From Agarivorans gilvus (GTDB lineage Bacteria; Pseudomonadota; Gammaproteobacteria; Enterobacterales; Celerinatantimonadaceae), in assembly GCF_001420915.1 (NCBI RefSeq), contig NZ_CP013021.1:3816501-3880500 (forward strand): DNA of 64,000 bases, written 5' to 3'. Below, in pieces: positions 8,728 to 17,952 of the stretch. Position numbers and translations under genes: made by a program. Below the pieces are notes generated by a model. It ran no database searches. It was given only the letters and a program-made list of their open reading frames with translations, and had not been told where the DNA came from. Position 1 is the stretch's first letter, and each line of letters begins with the position of its first letter.

Positions 8728-9045
8728 ATGAAGGCCCTAGTGAGTAGAAAGATGAACATAGAAGACATGCAGAAGAATGCCAAACCGGCATTAAAGCTAT
8801 TAAAAGCCCTTGCCAACGAAAGTCGTTTAATGATTTTGTGTCATTTGTTAGAGGGTGAATTAACGGTAGGGGAATTGAATCAACGGGTTCAGTTAAGTCA
8901 ATCTGCTTTATCACAACACCTAGCTTGGTTACGAAAAGACCAATTAGTGGCCACGCGTAAAGAGTCCCAAACCATCTACTATTCATTATCCAGTGAAGAG
9001 GCGAAGGCTGTATTAGGCCAATTACATAAACTGTATTGTGCTTAG
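8728..9045 (+). CDS. hlyU: HlyU-like ArsR-family transcriptional regulator
   Basis: This 105-residue winged-helix protein of the ArsR/SmtB family closely follows Vibrio HlyU: MNIEDMQKN, LLKALANESRLMILC, the recognition helix LSQSALSQHLAWLRKD, then TIYYSL and the end LHKLYC. Two cysteines fall at residues 38 and 104, the same positions as the redox or persulfide-sensing pair of V. cholerae HlyU. The usual ArsR metal ligands are absent. HlyU is an anti-silencer that counters H-NS and responds to reactive sulfur or oxygen species. The target here is unknown; the neighbours are an amylase and an unknown membrane protein. The start at 8728 aligns with HlyU; an ATG at 8752 is an alternative. Neither has a strong ribosome site. 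Confidence 0.8.
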   Translation: MKALVSRKMNIEDMQKNAKPALKLLKALANESRLMILCHLLEGELTVGELNQRVQLSQSALSQHLAWLRKDQLVATRKESQTIYYSLSSEEAKAVLGQLHKLYCA

Positions 9046-9203
9046 TGTTGACTGACCGATAAGCTAGAGCCTGAGTTGCTTTGATGCAGCTTCTTTTTTG
9101 GCATTCACTTAGGCTAGTTTAAACTGTTCGGTTATGTATCTCGCCATATCATATAGGGTATTTTTCTTAATTTTTATATAGTTGTAGTTAGCAAACACAA
9201 TGG

Positions 9204-9947
9204 ATGGTTATGTTATCTTTATTGAAAATTTTAAAATTTAAGGCTAGAAGTGGGTTTTTATCGAAAGACTGTGAGGTTCGCCATATAGCAGGAGAGGTTA
9301 TTGAAAATAGCTATAATGCTACTTTGTATACCGATCATGACCCGTCGACCAATAAATCTAAAACAACGGCTTTTCGCCGAACTGTATTAAAAGTTAGGGA
9401 CCGTGAATCTGGAGAAGTATTTATAGCTGCATTTAGCCAGCGTACTGAGATTAGGCCTGGTGATCAGGTGAGGCTATTTTACTACCCGCTAAATAATAAA
9501 GATGGAACTTTTATTCCTTTTGCCCTTTATCGACATAGTGATGGTTATTTTCTCGTTGATAAAGATACAAAAACGAAAGCATCGATGGGCATGGCTGGGT
9601 ACGGAGCACTGGGAAGAACATTTTCTAAACTGGTTCGCTTATTTGAGTACGCCTTAGCTTTCTTTGTTCTCGCCTATGTTTACTCTTTTCTTTCCACTTA
9701 TGGGAGTGATGTGAGCGAAGGATTTCGCTTCTATGAAGAACCTTTCAAGGCTTTCTTGTGGGCGATATCAGAGCATGTACTTAATATTCCTGACGGTAGT
9801 TTAAATTCGGGTTTGATCTTTGCTGCAGTAGGCACTGTCGTAGGAGTGTATCTGATTGAGCAATTCACTGATCTTTTTCTGCCATCGGTGGTGACAGGTA
9901 AACGAGTGTTCAGACGATTCAAGAAAGAAGTACCCCGTATAGCCTAA
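9204..9947 (+). CDS. Uncharacterised membrane protein
   Basis: I do not recognise this 247-residue protein. Residues 1-135 are soluble and rich in short beta-strand-like stretches (RTVLKVRDRESGEVFIAAF, PGDQVRLFYYPL), suggesting a small barrel domain. Two hydrophobic segments follow, near 145-167 (EYALAFFVLAYVYSFLS) and 203-225 (GLIFAAVGTVVGVYLIEQF), then a basic tail (RVFRRFKKEVPR) expected in the cytoplasm. It is single, with an AT-rich leader and a bidirectional terminator after it. The codon usage looks more AT-rich than the flanking housekeeping genes. A role cannot be assigned. Confidence 0.65.
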   Translation: MVMLSLLKILKFKARSGFLSKDCEVRHIAGEVIENSYNATLYTDHDPSTNKSKTTAFRRTVLKVRDRESGEVFIAAFSQRTEIRPGDQVRLFYYPLNNKDGTFIPFALYRHSDGYFLVDKDTKTKASMGMAGYGALGRTFSKLVRLFEYALAFFVLAYVYSFLSTYGSDVSEGFRFYEEPFKAFLWAISEHVLNIPDGSLNSGLIFAAVGTVVGVYLIEQFTDLFLPSVVTGKRVFRRFKKEVPRIA

Positions 9948-9986
9948 AATTCATAATATTGAGCTGTTAGGCGCTTTGTTAGACAT

Positions 9987-10015
9987 AAAAAAACCGGCTT
10001 AAGCCGGTTTTTTTT
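9987..10015. terminator. Bidirectional terminator between the membrane protein gene and rpsT
   Basis: AAAAAAACCGGCTT and AAGCCGGTTTTTTT form a perfect symmetric stem centred at 10000/10001, with A- and T-runs on both sides, so it can end transcripts from 9947 on the plus strand and from rpsT on the minus strand. Confidence 0.9.
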
Positions 10016-10034
10016 CAAGCTCTTAATTTTTAGA

Positions 10035-10295
10035 TTAAAGAGCGTTGATTTTAGCAACTAGGCGGCTCTTATGACGAGCGGCTTTGTTTTTGCTGATCAA
10101 ACCTTTAGACGCGTAACGGTCTAGAACAGGTTGAGCGGCTTGGTATGCAACTTGTGCTGCTTCTTTATCGCCGGCTTCGATAGCTGCAATAACTTTTTTC
10201 AAATTAGTGCGCATCATAGAGCGACGGCTAGCGTTATGTTGACGACGCTTTTCAGCTTGGATAGCGCGTTTTTTAGCTGACTTAATATTAGCCAA
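10035..10295 (-). CDS. rpsT: 30S ribosomal protein S20
   Basis: The 86-residue basic, helical protein begins MANIKSAKKRAIQAEKRRQHN and contains the conserved SRRSMMRTNLKKV and KAARHKSRL segments of bacterial S20, which binds 16S rRNA in the small subunit. It is the usual length (E. coli 87). It is divergent from murJ, an arrangement close to the rpsT-ribF-ileS order of enterics. Confidence 0.98.
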   Translation of the reverse strand: MANIKSAKKRAIQAEKRRQHNASRRSMMRTNLKKVIAAIEAGDKEAAQVAYQAAQPVLDRYASKGLISKNKAARHKSRLVAKINAL

Positions 10296-10532
10296 GTGTA
10301 ACTCCTGAACTTTGTCTTGGAATTATGAATTTAAAGGCCGTGGAATATGCCCGTTTTTCATGTTTATGTCAAACAATTTTTAACCAACTATAAAATCCAA
10401 GCAAGTAAAACTGAAGTAATTGCTCTGCCCGTAGCATCGATCTTTATAGGCGGGTAAACTGTGGCGCAATTCTACCAGCATTTTTTATGTTAGGGCAGAG
10501 GAAATTGTATTAATTAGCTTCAGGAATCGGCA

Positions 10533-12109
10533 TTGAGTAGAACTTTGTTAAAATCAGGCGCCATTGTAAGTGCGATGACGCTGATTTCCCGCGTATTGGG
10601 CTTAGCCAGAGATGTGGTGATAGCCAATTTAATGGGCGCAGGAGTGGCGGCGGACGTATTTTTCTTTGCCAATAAAATTCCTAATTTCTTGCGTCGTTTG
10701 TTTGCCGAGGGCGCGTTTGCCCAGGCCTTTGTTCCGGTTCTCACTGAATACAAGCAAACCAGTAGCGAAGACGAGGTCAGACAGCTGGTCGCCAAAGTGA
10801 GCGGCACCTTGGGCGCGGCGGTAAGCGTGGTGACTTTATTGGGGATAGTAGGCTCTCCTTTAGTTGCCGCGTTATTTGGTACCGGATGGTTTATTTCATG
10901 GCTGAATGACGGCCCCGATGCCGCTAAATTCGAGTTATCGGCCTTTTTGTTGAAAATCACCTTTCCTTATTTGTGGTTTGTTACTTTTACCGGCTTATCT
11001 GGCGCCATTCTGAACGCCTTTGGTCGTTTTGCTGTGGCGGCCTTTACTCCGGTGTTACTCAACGTGGTGATTATTGGTTTTGCGCTGTGGGTATCACCGC
11101 AGTTGGCTCAGCCAGAAGTGGGTTTGGCCATGGGGTCTTTTTTGGTGGCTTGTTACAGTTTCTGTTTCAGCTACCTTTCTTGTTTAGGTTGAAGCTGCTG
11201 TGCAAACCCAGTTGGGGTTGGCGCCATCCTGGTGTGGTAAAAATACGTACACTGATGATTCCTGCTTTATTTGGGGTATCGGTCAGTCAAATCAACCTGT
11301 TGCTGGATACCCTGATTGCCAGCTTCCTGGTGACTGGCTCAATCTCGTGGTTGTACTATTCAGATCGTTTATTGGAGTTCCCCTTAGGCCTATTTGGTAT
11401 TGCCATCGCCACGGTGATTTTACCCAGTTTGTCGCAGCGCCATGTTGATAAAAGTCCTCAGCAATTTCAACAAACCATGGACTGGGCGGTACGCATGGTG
11501 TGTTTCTTGGGGATCCCTGCGGCGATAGGTTTGGCAATGTTAGGCCAGCCTATTTTGCAGGTCTTGTTCATGCGAGGTGCCTTTGATCAACAAGATGTCC
11601 TTAATGCTTCCTATAGTTTGATGGCTTATAGCGGAGGCTTGCTGTTCTTCATGTTGGTGAAGGTCTTGGCGCCCGGCTATTACTCGCGTCAAGACACTAA
11701 AACGCCAGTAAAGATTGGCATTATCGCCATGTTAAGCAATATGGGCTTCAATTTTATTTTTGCCATTCCTTATGGTTATGTAGGTTTGGCGATAGCTACG
11801 GCCCTTTCGGCCCTGTTAAATGCTAGTTTGTTATATCGAGGTCTATATCGCCAAGGGGTGTATCGTTTAAGTTCTGCGACCTTACTCTGTATTGCTAAAA
11901 TTGTTGTGGCTTCGCTATTGATGGGTGGGCTTATAGGCTATTTATCCCCCTCTGCTAATGAGTGGTTTGATTTAACTTGGTCGCAGAGTGTGCTGCAACT
12001 GATTATCTGTATCTTCGCGGCGTTTTTGGGCTACCTGATTTTATTATTCGGATTAGGGATCCGTTTAGCGCATTTGAAAAGCAGTTTCGGGGCTGTAACT
12101 GGGGACTAA
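10533..12109 (+). CDS. murJ: Lipid II flippase MurJ (frameshifted in this sequence)
   Basis: MurJ is the inner-membrane flippase that moves lipid II to the periplasm for peptidoglycan synthesis. The TTG start gives MSRTLLKSGAIVSAMTLISR; the first frame runs to 11192 and the remainder continues in the next frame to 12109. The conserved junction expected from E. coli (GLAxGVFLGGLVQFLFQ) is restored by one extra G in the GGGG run at 11132-11135, giving about 525 residues (E. coli 511). Later signatures KIRTLMIPALFGVSVSQIN and LAPGYYSRQDTKTPVKIG are intact. Because murJ is essential and single-copy, a base-calling error is the likeliest cause. ribF follows 42 bases downstream. Confidence 0.92.
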
Positions 12110-12151
12110 ACAAGCTATAATCCGCGAGTTTTTGACGAAATAGGCGCCGGA

Positions 12152-13090
12152 ATGGAGTTAATTCGCGGTATACGCAACATTAAAGCACGCCATTATGGCT
12201 GTGCTTTAAGTATTGGTAATTTTGATGGTGTGCATTTAGGCCATCAGCAGGTGATTAAGTGTTTGGTGGAACAAGCTCGCCAGCGCAGCTTGCCGGCTGT
12301 GGTAATGATATTTGAGCCGCAACCTCTAGAAGTGTTTGCTAAACATCAAGCTCCAGCTCGAATTAGCCGTTTTCGCGATAAATACCAACAGCTAAAAGCG
12401 CTAGGGGTGGATCGCTTATTGGTGGTGCGTTTTAGTCATGCCTTTGCCCAGCAAAGCGCTGACTATTTCATTCGTCATTTATTGGTGGAGTTGTTGGGTG
12501 TTAAATACCTTGCCGTGGGCGATGATTTTCATTTTGGCAAGGGGCGTGAGGGCAATTTTGCTCTGCTGCAAGCGGCCAAAGCCGAGTTTGGTTTTGAGCT
12601 CACCGCTAGCGATTCATTTTGTATGAATCAGCAACGCGTCAGTAGTACTCTATTGCGCCAATACTTAGCTGAATCAGATTTTAATTCGGTGGCGCAATTG
12701 TTGGGTCGCCGATTTAGCTTTAATGGCAAAGTAATTCACGGCCAAAAGTTGGGGCGTCAGTTAGGTTTTGCTACGGCTAATTTAAAAGTGGCGCGTCATG
12801 TATGTCCAATCCATGGGGTGTTTGCTGTTAAGGCCTACATAGAACATCAGCCCGAGCATCGCTTTTCAGGGATTGCTAATATTGGCTGGCGGCCTACCGC
12901 CGCAGGAAAAGATTTATTGGTAGAGGCTCACTTATTTGAGTTCGATGCCGCACTGTATGGACAGCGCTTAGTGGTTGAACCGCAGTTAAAGATACGAGAT
13001 GAACAAAAATTCGATTCGCTTGAGGCCTTAAAAACTCAAGTGGATCTCGATATTAAGCGAGCAAAAGCCTACTATGGCCTTGCTGAGTAA
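12152..13090 (+). CDS. ribF: Bifunctional riboflavin kinase / FAD synthetase
   Basis: RibF phosphorylates riboflavin to FMN and adenylates FMN to FAD in the cytoplasm. The 312-residue product has an N-terminal nucleotidyltransferase domain with the GNFDGVHLGHQQV motif (about residues 22-34) and a second motif SSTLLRQYL near 162. The C-terminal kinase domain shows GRQLGFATANL and a GVFAVKAYI strand. It sits between murJ and ileS in the conserved ribF-ileS-lspA-fkpB-ispH order, with 20 bases before ileS, so co-transcription is likely. Confidence 0.97.
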   Translation: MELIRGIRNIKARHYGCALSIGNFDGVHLGHQQVIKCLVEQARQRSLPAVVMIFEPQPLEVFAKHQAPARISRFRDKYQQLKALGVDRLLVVRFSHAFAQQSADYFIRHLLVELLGVKYLAVGDDFHFGKGREGNFALLQAAKAEFGFELTASDSFCMNQQRVSSTLLRQYLAESDFNSVAQLLGRRFSFNGKVIHGQKLGRQLGFATANLKVARHVCPIHGVFAVKAYIEHQPEHRFSGIANIGWRPTAAGKDLLVEAHLFEFDAALYGQRLVVEPQLKIRDEQKFDSLEALKTQVDLDIKRAKAYYGLAE

Positions 13091-13110
13091 TAGACTGGAA
13101 ACGTAATTCG

Positions 13111-15942
13111 ATGAGCGACTATAAAGATACTCTTAACCTACCTGAAACTGAATTCCCGATGCGAGGCAATTTAGCGAACCGCGAACCTGCCATGCTGAAA
13201 CGCTGGAACGAAAAAGATCTGTATGGCCAAATTAGAAAGGCCAAAAAAGGTAAGAAAAGCTTTATTTTGCATGATGGTCCTCCTTACGCTAACGGTAATA
13301 TTCACCTTGGTCATGCGGTAAACAAGGTACTCAAAGACATCATCATTAAATCGAAAACCTTGTCTGATTTCGATTCTCCTTATGTGCCTGGCTGGGACTG
13401 TCATGGTCTGCCCATCGAATTACAAGTAGAGAAGAAAGTCGGTAAGCCGGGTAAGAAGGTTACTGCTGCTGAATTTCGTCAAAAATGTCGTGATTATGCT
13501 GCCAAACAAATTGATGGGCAGCGTAGTGACTTTATTCGCATGGGTATTTTAGGTGATTGGCAAAATCCTTACCTCACCATGAACTTTGATACCGAAGCCA
13601 ACATCATTCGCGCTTTGGCTAAAATCATCGATAACGGCCACCTACTACAAGGCTCAAAGCCAGTTCACTGGTGTACTGATTGTGGTAGTGCGTTAGCTGA
13701 AGCTGAAGTGGAATATGAAGACAAAACCTCTCCAGCTATTGATGTACGTTTTACCGCCGTTGATGAAGAGCAGGTATTAGCCAAGTTTGCCCATCCTGAT
13801 GGTGTCAGTGGTGAAGGCCCAATCTCTGCAGTTATTTGGACTACTACGCCTTGGACGCTACCGGCAAACCGCGCGGTGGCCTTAAATGCTCATCTTGAAT
13901 ATGTGTTGGTGCAAATTGAAACCGAAGTGGGTAAAGAGCGTTTAATTTTAGCCCGAGAATTGATGGAGCAGTGTGTTGAGCGCTTTGGCGCTAAGCACTA
14001 CCATGCTTTGGGTTACTGTCAGGGCCAAGATTTAGAGCTAGTGCAACTGAAACACCCCTTCTATGACTTTACCGTTCCAGTGATTTTGGGTGACCATGTT
14101 ACTACGGAGTCTGGTACTGGTTGTGTGCATACCGCACCAGGCCATGGTCAAGAAGACTTCGCGGTAGGTCAAAAATATCACTTAGAAGTAGCAAACCCAG
14201 TGGGGGATAACGGCGTGTACTTGGCTGATACCGAGTTTTTTGCTGGCCAGCACGTATTTAAAGCCAATGATAGTGTAGTAGAGAAGCTTAAAGAAACCGG
14301 CGCTTTATTACACCACCATGCTTACCGTCATAGCTACCCACATTGTTGGCGCCATAAAACCCCAATTATTTTCCGTGCCACGCCGCAGTGGTTTGTGAGC
14401 ATGGACCAAAATGGTTTGCGTAAGCAAGCGATGCAAGAGATTGAAAAAACGCAGTGGATCCCTGAATGGGGCCAAAGCCGTATCGAAAGCATGGTAGAAA
14501 ATCGCCCAGATTGGTGTATCTCGCGTCAGCGTACTTGGGGCGTACCGATTGCCTTGTTTGTTCATCGTGAAACTAATCAATTACACCCTCGCGCAGTTGA
14601 GCTAATGGAAGAAGTAGCGAAACGTGTTGAGCAAACCGGTATTCAAGCTTGGTGGGATTTAGACGCAACAGAATTGTTAGGTGATGAAGCAGAGCAATAC
14701 CGTAAAGTTGAAGATACTTTAGACGTATGGTTTGATTCCGGCTCGACTCACTCAAGCGTAGTCGCTGCACGTAAAGAATTTAATGGTCATTCAGCCGATA
14801 TGTACCTTGAAGGCTCTGACCAACACCGTGGCTGGTTCCAATCGTCCTTGATGATTTCAACCGCTATCAGCGGCAAGGCGCCTTACCGCCAAGTATTAAC
14901 CCATGGTTTTACCGTGGATGCCAATGGCCATAAGTTCTCTAAATCTTTAGGTAATGGTATTGCGCCACAAGATATCTGGAACAAGCTTGGTTCTGACATC
15001 CTACGTTTATGGATTGCTTCAACTAACTACTCGGCAGAAATGACCGTATCGGATGAAGTGTTTAAACGTAGTGCCGATGCTTATCGTCGTATTCGTAATA
15101 CTTCCCGCTTCTTGTTGGCTAACTTGGCCGGATTTGAGCCAGAGCAGCATCTTGTTGCAGCGGAAGATATGGTTGAGCTTGACCGCTGGGTAGTTGGCCG
15201 CGCCGCTGCTGTACAACAAGAGATTGTTGATGCTTACGAGCAGTATCAATTCCACGTGGTGTATCAAAAGCTTATGCACTTCTGTTCAATCGAATTGGGT
15301 AGCTTCTATTTAGATATCATCAAAGATCGTCAATACACGGCTAAAGCCGATGGTATTGCTCGTCGTTCATGTCAAACCGCCTTGTATCATATTGCCGAAG
15401 CGCTGACTCGTTGGATTGCGCCGATTTTAAGCTTTACCGCCGATGAAATTTGGCAAGCTTTACCGGGGCAACGTAGCGAGTTTGTGTTTACCGAAACTTG
15501 GTACGAAGGCTTAAGCGCCCTAGCGCAAGATAGCGGTATTAACGATGAGTTTTGGGCTCAGCTGATCACTATTCGTGATGAAGTGAATAAGAGCTTAGAG
15601 CAAGCGCGTCGTGACAAGAAAATTGGTGGAACCTTGGAAGCCAAGGTGACTTTATTTGTTGATGCAGAGTTGGAGAAAGTGCTAGCGCAATTGGGTGATG
15701 AGTTACGGTTCGTATTATTAACCTCTGATGTCACTCTTAAGCCTTTAGCTGAAGCTGGCAGTGATGCGGTAGAGACTGAACTAAGCAATCTTAAGGTCAC
15801 TGTAGAAGTTGCTGAAGCTGAAAAATGTGAGCGCTGCTGGCACCATCGGGAAGATGTGGGTAGCAACCCTGAACATCCTGGTCTTTGCGGACGTTGCGTA
15901 ACTAACGTAGCGGGTGAAGGTGAGCAACGTCGTTATGCATAG
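13111..15942 (+). CDS. ileS: Isoleucyl-tRNA synthetase
   Basis: IleS charges tRNA-Ile and edits misactivated valine in its CP1 domain. The 943-residue, class I enzyme has the HIGH-type motif PPYANGNIHLGH (ending near residue 68), the editing-domain segments VIWTTTPWTLPANRA and GTGCVHTAPGHGQEDF, and KFSKS at about 608-612. The C-terminal zinc site has paired cysteines CERC (from residue 906) and CGRC. Length agrees with E. coli IleS (938). It is in an operon with ribF upstream, and its 3' end overlaps lspA. Confidence 0.98.
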   Translation: MSDYKDTLNLPETEFPMRGNLANREPAMLKRWNEKDLYGQIRKAKKGKKSFILHDGPPYANGNIHLGHAVNKVLKDIIIKSKTLSDFDSPYVPGWDCHGLPIELQVEKKVGKPGKKVTAAEFRQKCRDYAAKQIDGQRSDFIRMGILGDWQNPYLTMNFDTEANIIRALAKIIDNGHLLQGSKPVHWCTDCGSALAEAEVEYEDKTSPAIDVRFTAVDEEQVLAKFAHPDGVSGEGPISAVIWTTTPWTLPANRAVALNAHLEYVLVQIETEVGKERLILARELMEQCVERFGAKHYHALGYCQGQDLELVQLKHPFYDFTVPVILGDHVTTESGTGCVHTAPGHGQEDFAVGQKYHLEVANPVGDNGVYLADTEFFAGQHVFKANDSVVEKLKETGALLHHHAYRHSYPHCWRHKTPIIFRATPQWFVSMDQNGLRKQAMQEIEKTQWIPEWGQSRIESMVENRPDWCISRQRTWGVPIALFVHRETNQLHPRAVELMEEVAKRVEQTGIQAWWDLDATELLGDEAEQYRKVEDTLDVWFDSGSTHSSVVAARKEFNGHSADMYLEGSDQHRGWFQSSLMISTAISGKAPYRQVLTHGFTVDANGHKFSKSLGNGIAPQDIWNKLGSDILRLWIASTNYSAEMTVSDEVFKRSADAYRRIRNTSRFLLANLAGFEPEQHLVAAEDMVELDRWVVGRAAAVQQEIVDAYEQYQFHVVYQKLMHFCSIELGSFYLDIIKDRQYTAKADGIARRSCQTALYHIAEALTRWIAPILSFTADEIWQALPGQRSEFVFTETWYEGLSALAQDSGINDEFWAQLITIRDEVNKSLEQARRDKKIGGTLEAKVTLFVDAELEKVLAQLGDELRFVLLTSDVTLKPLAEAGSDAVETELSNLKVTVEVAEAEKCERCWHHREDVGSNPEHPGLCGRCVTNVAGEGEQRRYA

Positions 15943-16447
15943 TCAGCTTACCGCAAGTAAAGCCAATAGCAGTGGTCTGCGTTGGCTTTGGTTAAGTGTT
16001 CTGGTGTTTGCGCTGGATCAGCTAACTAAATTAGCCATTGCTAAGACCTTTGACCTTTATGAGTCAGTGGCAATAACGCCGTTTTTTAATTTGGTTTCAG
16101 TACGCAATTATGGTGCCGCATTTAGCTTTTTAAGTGATGCAGGTGGCTGGCAGCGCTGGTTCTTCACTGCCATTGCGGTGGTAGTGAGTGCCTTGTTACT
16201 GTGGTGGATGAAGAAAACGCCAGCCGAGCAAAAACTACCAGCGATTGCTTATGCTTTAGTCTTGGGTGGCGCTATTGGCAATGTGTTTGATCGCATCGTG
16301 TTTGGTTACGTGATTGATTTCTTAGATTTTTATGTGGGAAGTTATCATTGGCCTTCATTTAATATTGCCGACTCGGCGATTTGTATTGGCGCAGTGTTAT
16401 TAGTACTAGATAGTTTTCTTTCTCCCAAAGCAAAGGATGCTAAATGA
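15935..16447 (+). CDS. lspA: Lipoprotein signal peptidase (signal peptidase II)
   Basis: LspA cleaves the signal peptide of diacylated prolipoproteins in the inner membrane. I chose the ATG at 15935, which overlaps the ileS stop by 8 bases; in-frame GTG codons at 15914 and 15920 are alternatives. The 170-residue protein has four hydrophobic helices and the aspartyl protease motifs GNVFDRIVFGYVIDF (catalytic Asp128) and FNIADSAI (Asp146), plus VRNYGAAFSFL. It is translationally coupled at both ends: ileS upstream, and fkpB through an ATGA overlap downstream. Confidence 0.96.
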   Translation: MHSQLTASKANSSGLRWLWLSVLVFALDQLTKLAIAKTFDLYESVAITPFFNLVSVRNYGAAFSFLSDAGGWQRWFFTAIAVVVSALLLWWMKKTPAEQKLPAIAYALVLGGAIGNVFDRIVFGYVIDFLDFYVGSYHWPSFNIADSAICIGAVLLVLDSFLSPKAKDAK

Positions 16448-16869
16448 TTCAGCAAGGAAGTAAGGTAGAGCTGCATTTCGTGTTGAAACTGAGTGATGGT
16501 TCTATTGCCGAGAGTACTTATAACTACCCTAAGCCGGCACAATTAGTGATAGGCGATGGCAGTTTAAGTGAGGGTTTTGAGCAGTGCTTGTTGGGTTTAA
16601 AGCCCGGCGATAAAAGCCAGTTTGAACTCTCTGCCGACCAAGCTTTTGGTCAAAGCAATCCTGATAATATTCAGCATTTTGAGCGTAGTAAGTTTGGAGA
16701 AGACGCGCCCGCAGAAGAAGGCAATATTATTGCCTTCGCCCAACCCAATGGCAGCGAAATTCCCGGCATTGTGCGAGCCGTTACTGGCGATTCGGTGACA
16801 GTGGACTTTAATCATCCGCTTGCTGGCCAAAACGTCATTTTTGAAGTAGAAATTTTAGCGGTAAATTAA
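16444..16869 (+). CDS. fkpB: FKBP-type peptidyl-prolyl isomerase, SlpA/FkpB type
   Basis: This 141-residue cytoplasmic protein is a compact FKBP domain with an inserted flap, as in E. coli SlpA (FkpB). Recognisable parts are FVLKLSDGSIAEST, the GDGSLSEGFEQCLLGLKPGDKSQF loop region, the insert around PEEGNIIAFAQPNG, and DFNHPLAGQNVIFEVEI at the end. It catalyses proline isomerisation and acts as a chaperone. It starts on the ATGA overlap with lspA and is followed by ispH after 9 bases, the classic fkpB-ispH pair. Confidence 0.95.
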   Translation: MIQQGSKVELHFVLKLSDGSIAESTYNYPKPAQLVIGDGSLSEGFEQCLLGLKPGDKSQFELSADQAFGQSNPDNIQHFERSKFGEDAPAEEGNIIAFAQPNGSEIPGIVRAVTGDSVTVDFNHPLAGQNVIFEVEILAVN

Positions 16870-16878
16870 GGAGTAATA

Positions 16879-17823
16879 GTGGAGATACTATTAGCCAATC
16901 CTCGAGGTTTTTGTGCCGGTGTCGACCGCGCTATTTCTATTGTTGAGCGTGCCCTAGAAATGTTTGGCGCGCCTATTTATGTGCGCCACGAAGTGGTACA
17001 TAACCGCTATGTGGTAGATGGTTTACGTAAACGTGGTGCGGAGTTTGTTGACGAACTAAGTGATGTTCCTGAAGGCAGCATTTGTATTTTTAGCGCCCAT
17101 GGTGTGTCGCAAGCCGTTCGTATTGAAGCCAAGCAACGTTCATTAAAAATATTTGATGCCACTTGTCCCTTAGTGACGAAAGTGCACATGGAAGTCACCC
17201 GTGCCAGCCGCAAGGGCATAGAGTGTGTGTTGATTGGTCACCAAGGCCATCCTGAAGTGAACGGCACAATGGGACAGTACGATAATCCTGAGGGCGGAAT
17301 TTACCTCGTGGAGACGGTGGAAGATGTTGCCAAACTCAAGGTGAAAAAGCCCCAGCAACTGTTTTATTGTACTCAAACCACGCTGTCTGTAGATGATACC
17401 TCGGCTATCATTGATGCGCTGCGCGAAACCTTTCCAGATATTCAAGGGCCACGTAAAGACGATATTTGTTATGCCACCCAGAATCGGCAGGACGCCGTAA
17501 AAGATTTGGCTGAAAAGTCTGATGTAGTATTGGTAGTGGGATCAAAGAACTCTTCCAACTCAAACCGTCTACGCGAGAAGGCTGAGAAGTCTGGTGCTCG
17601 TGCTTATCTTATTGATGGCGTGAGTGACATTAATTGTCAGTGGTTTGAAGAGCATAGTCGAATTGGCGTTACTGCCGGTGCCTCTGCCCCAGAAATCTTA
17701 GTGCAGGAAGTGGTCACTGGCTTAAAAGCGATGGGCGGCGTTACGGTAGTGGAAAACCCTGGCCGTGAAGAAAATACCATTTTTGAAGTTCCCGCCGAAT
17801 TACGTATTCGCCAACAAAATTAA
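16879..17823 (+). CDS. ispH: 4-hydroxy-3-methylbut-2-enyl diphosphate reductase
   Basis: IspH performs the last step of the MEP isoprenoid pathway, making IPP and DMAPP with a 4Fe-4S cluster. The GTG start has a good GGAG site 7 bases upstream. Three cluster cysteines are seen: PRGFCAGVDRA (Cys12), FDATCPLVTKVH (about Cys96) and DDICYATQNRQ (about Cys197). GHQGHPEVNGTMGQ and the Ser/Asn-rich GSKNSSNSNRL substrate segment are also present. The 314-residue length matches E. coli (316). It closes the ribF-ileS-lspA-fkpB-ispH operon. Confidence 0.98.
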   Translation: MEILLANPRGFCAGVDRAISIVERALEMFGAPIYVRHEVVHNRYVVDGLRKRGAEFVDELSDVPEGSICIFSAHGVSQAVRIEAKQRSLKIFDATCPLVTKVHMEVTRASRKGIECVLIGHQGHPEVNGTMGQYDNPEGGIYLVETVEDVAKLKVKKPQQLFYCTQTTLSVDDTSAIIDALRETFPDIQGPRKDDICYATQNRQDAVKDLAEKSDVVLVVGSKNSSNSNRLREKAEKSGARAYLIDGVSDINCQWFEEHSRIGVTAGASAPEILVQEVVTGLKAMGGVTVVENPGREENTIFEVPAELRIRQQN

Positions 17824-17835
17824 ACGCCTCTCTCA

Positions 17836-17878
17836 TATAGCGTAAAAAACGCAGCAATCTGTGTTGTTTTACGCTATA
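17836..17878 (+). terminator. Long hairpin after ispH (terminator or processing site)
   Basis: TATAGCGTAAAA (17836-17847) is the exact inverse of TTTTACGCTATA (17867-17878), and the inner AACGCA/TGTGTT bases extend the stem with one G-U pair. There is no T-run after it, so it may act as an mRNA-stabilising hairpin or a Rho-assisted end rather than a classic terminator. Confidence 0.6.
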
Positions 17879-17952
17879 ACCGTAAATATTGATTATTTGT
17901 TAAGGCCTCACTATATCGATAGCGGGAAAGCATCAAGGATGGGTTGGTAGGG

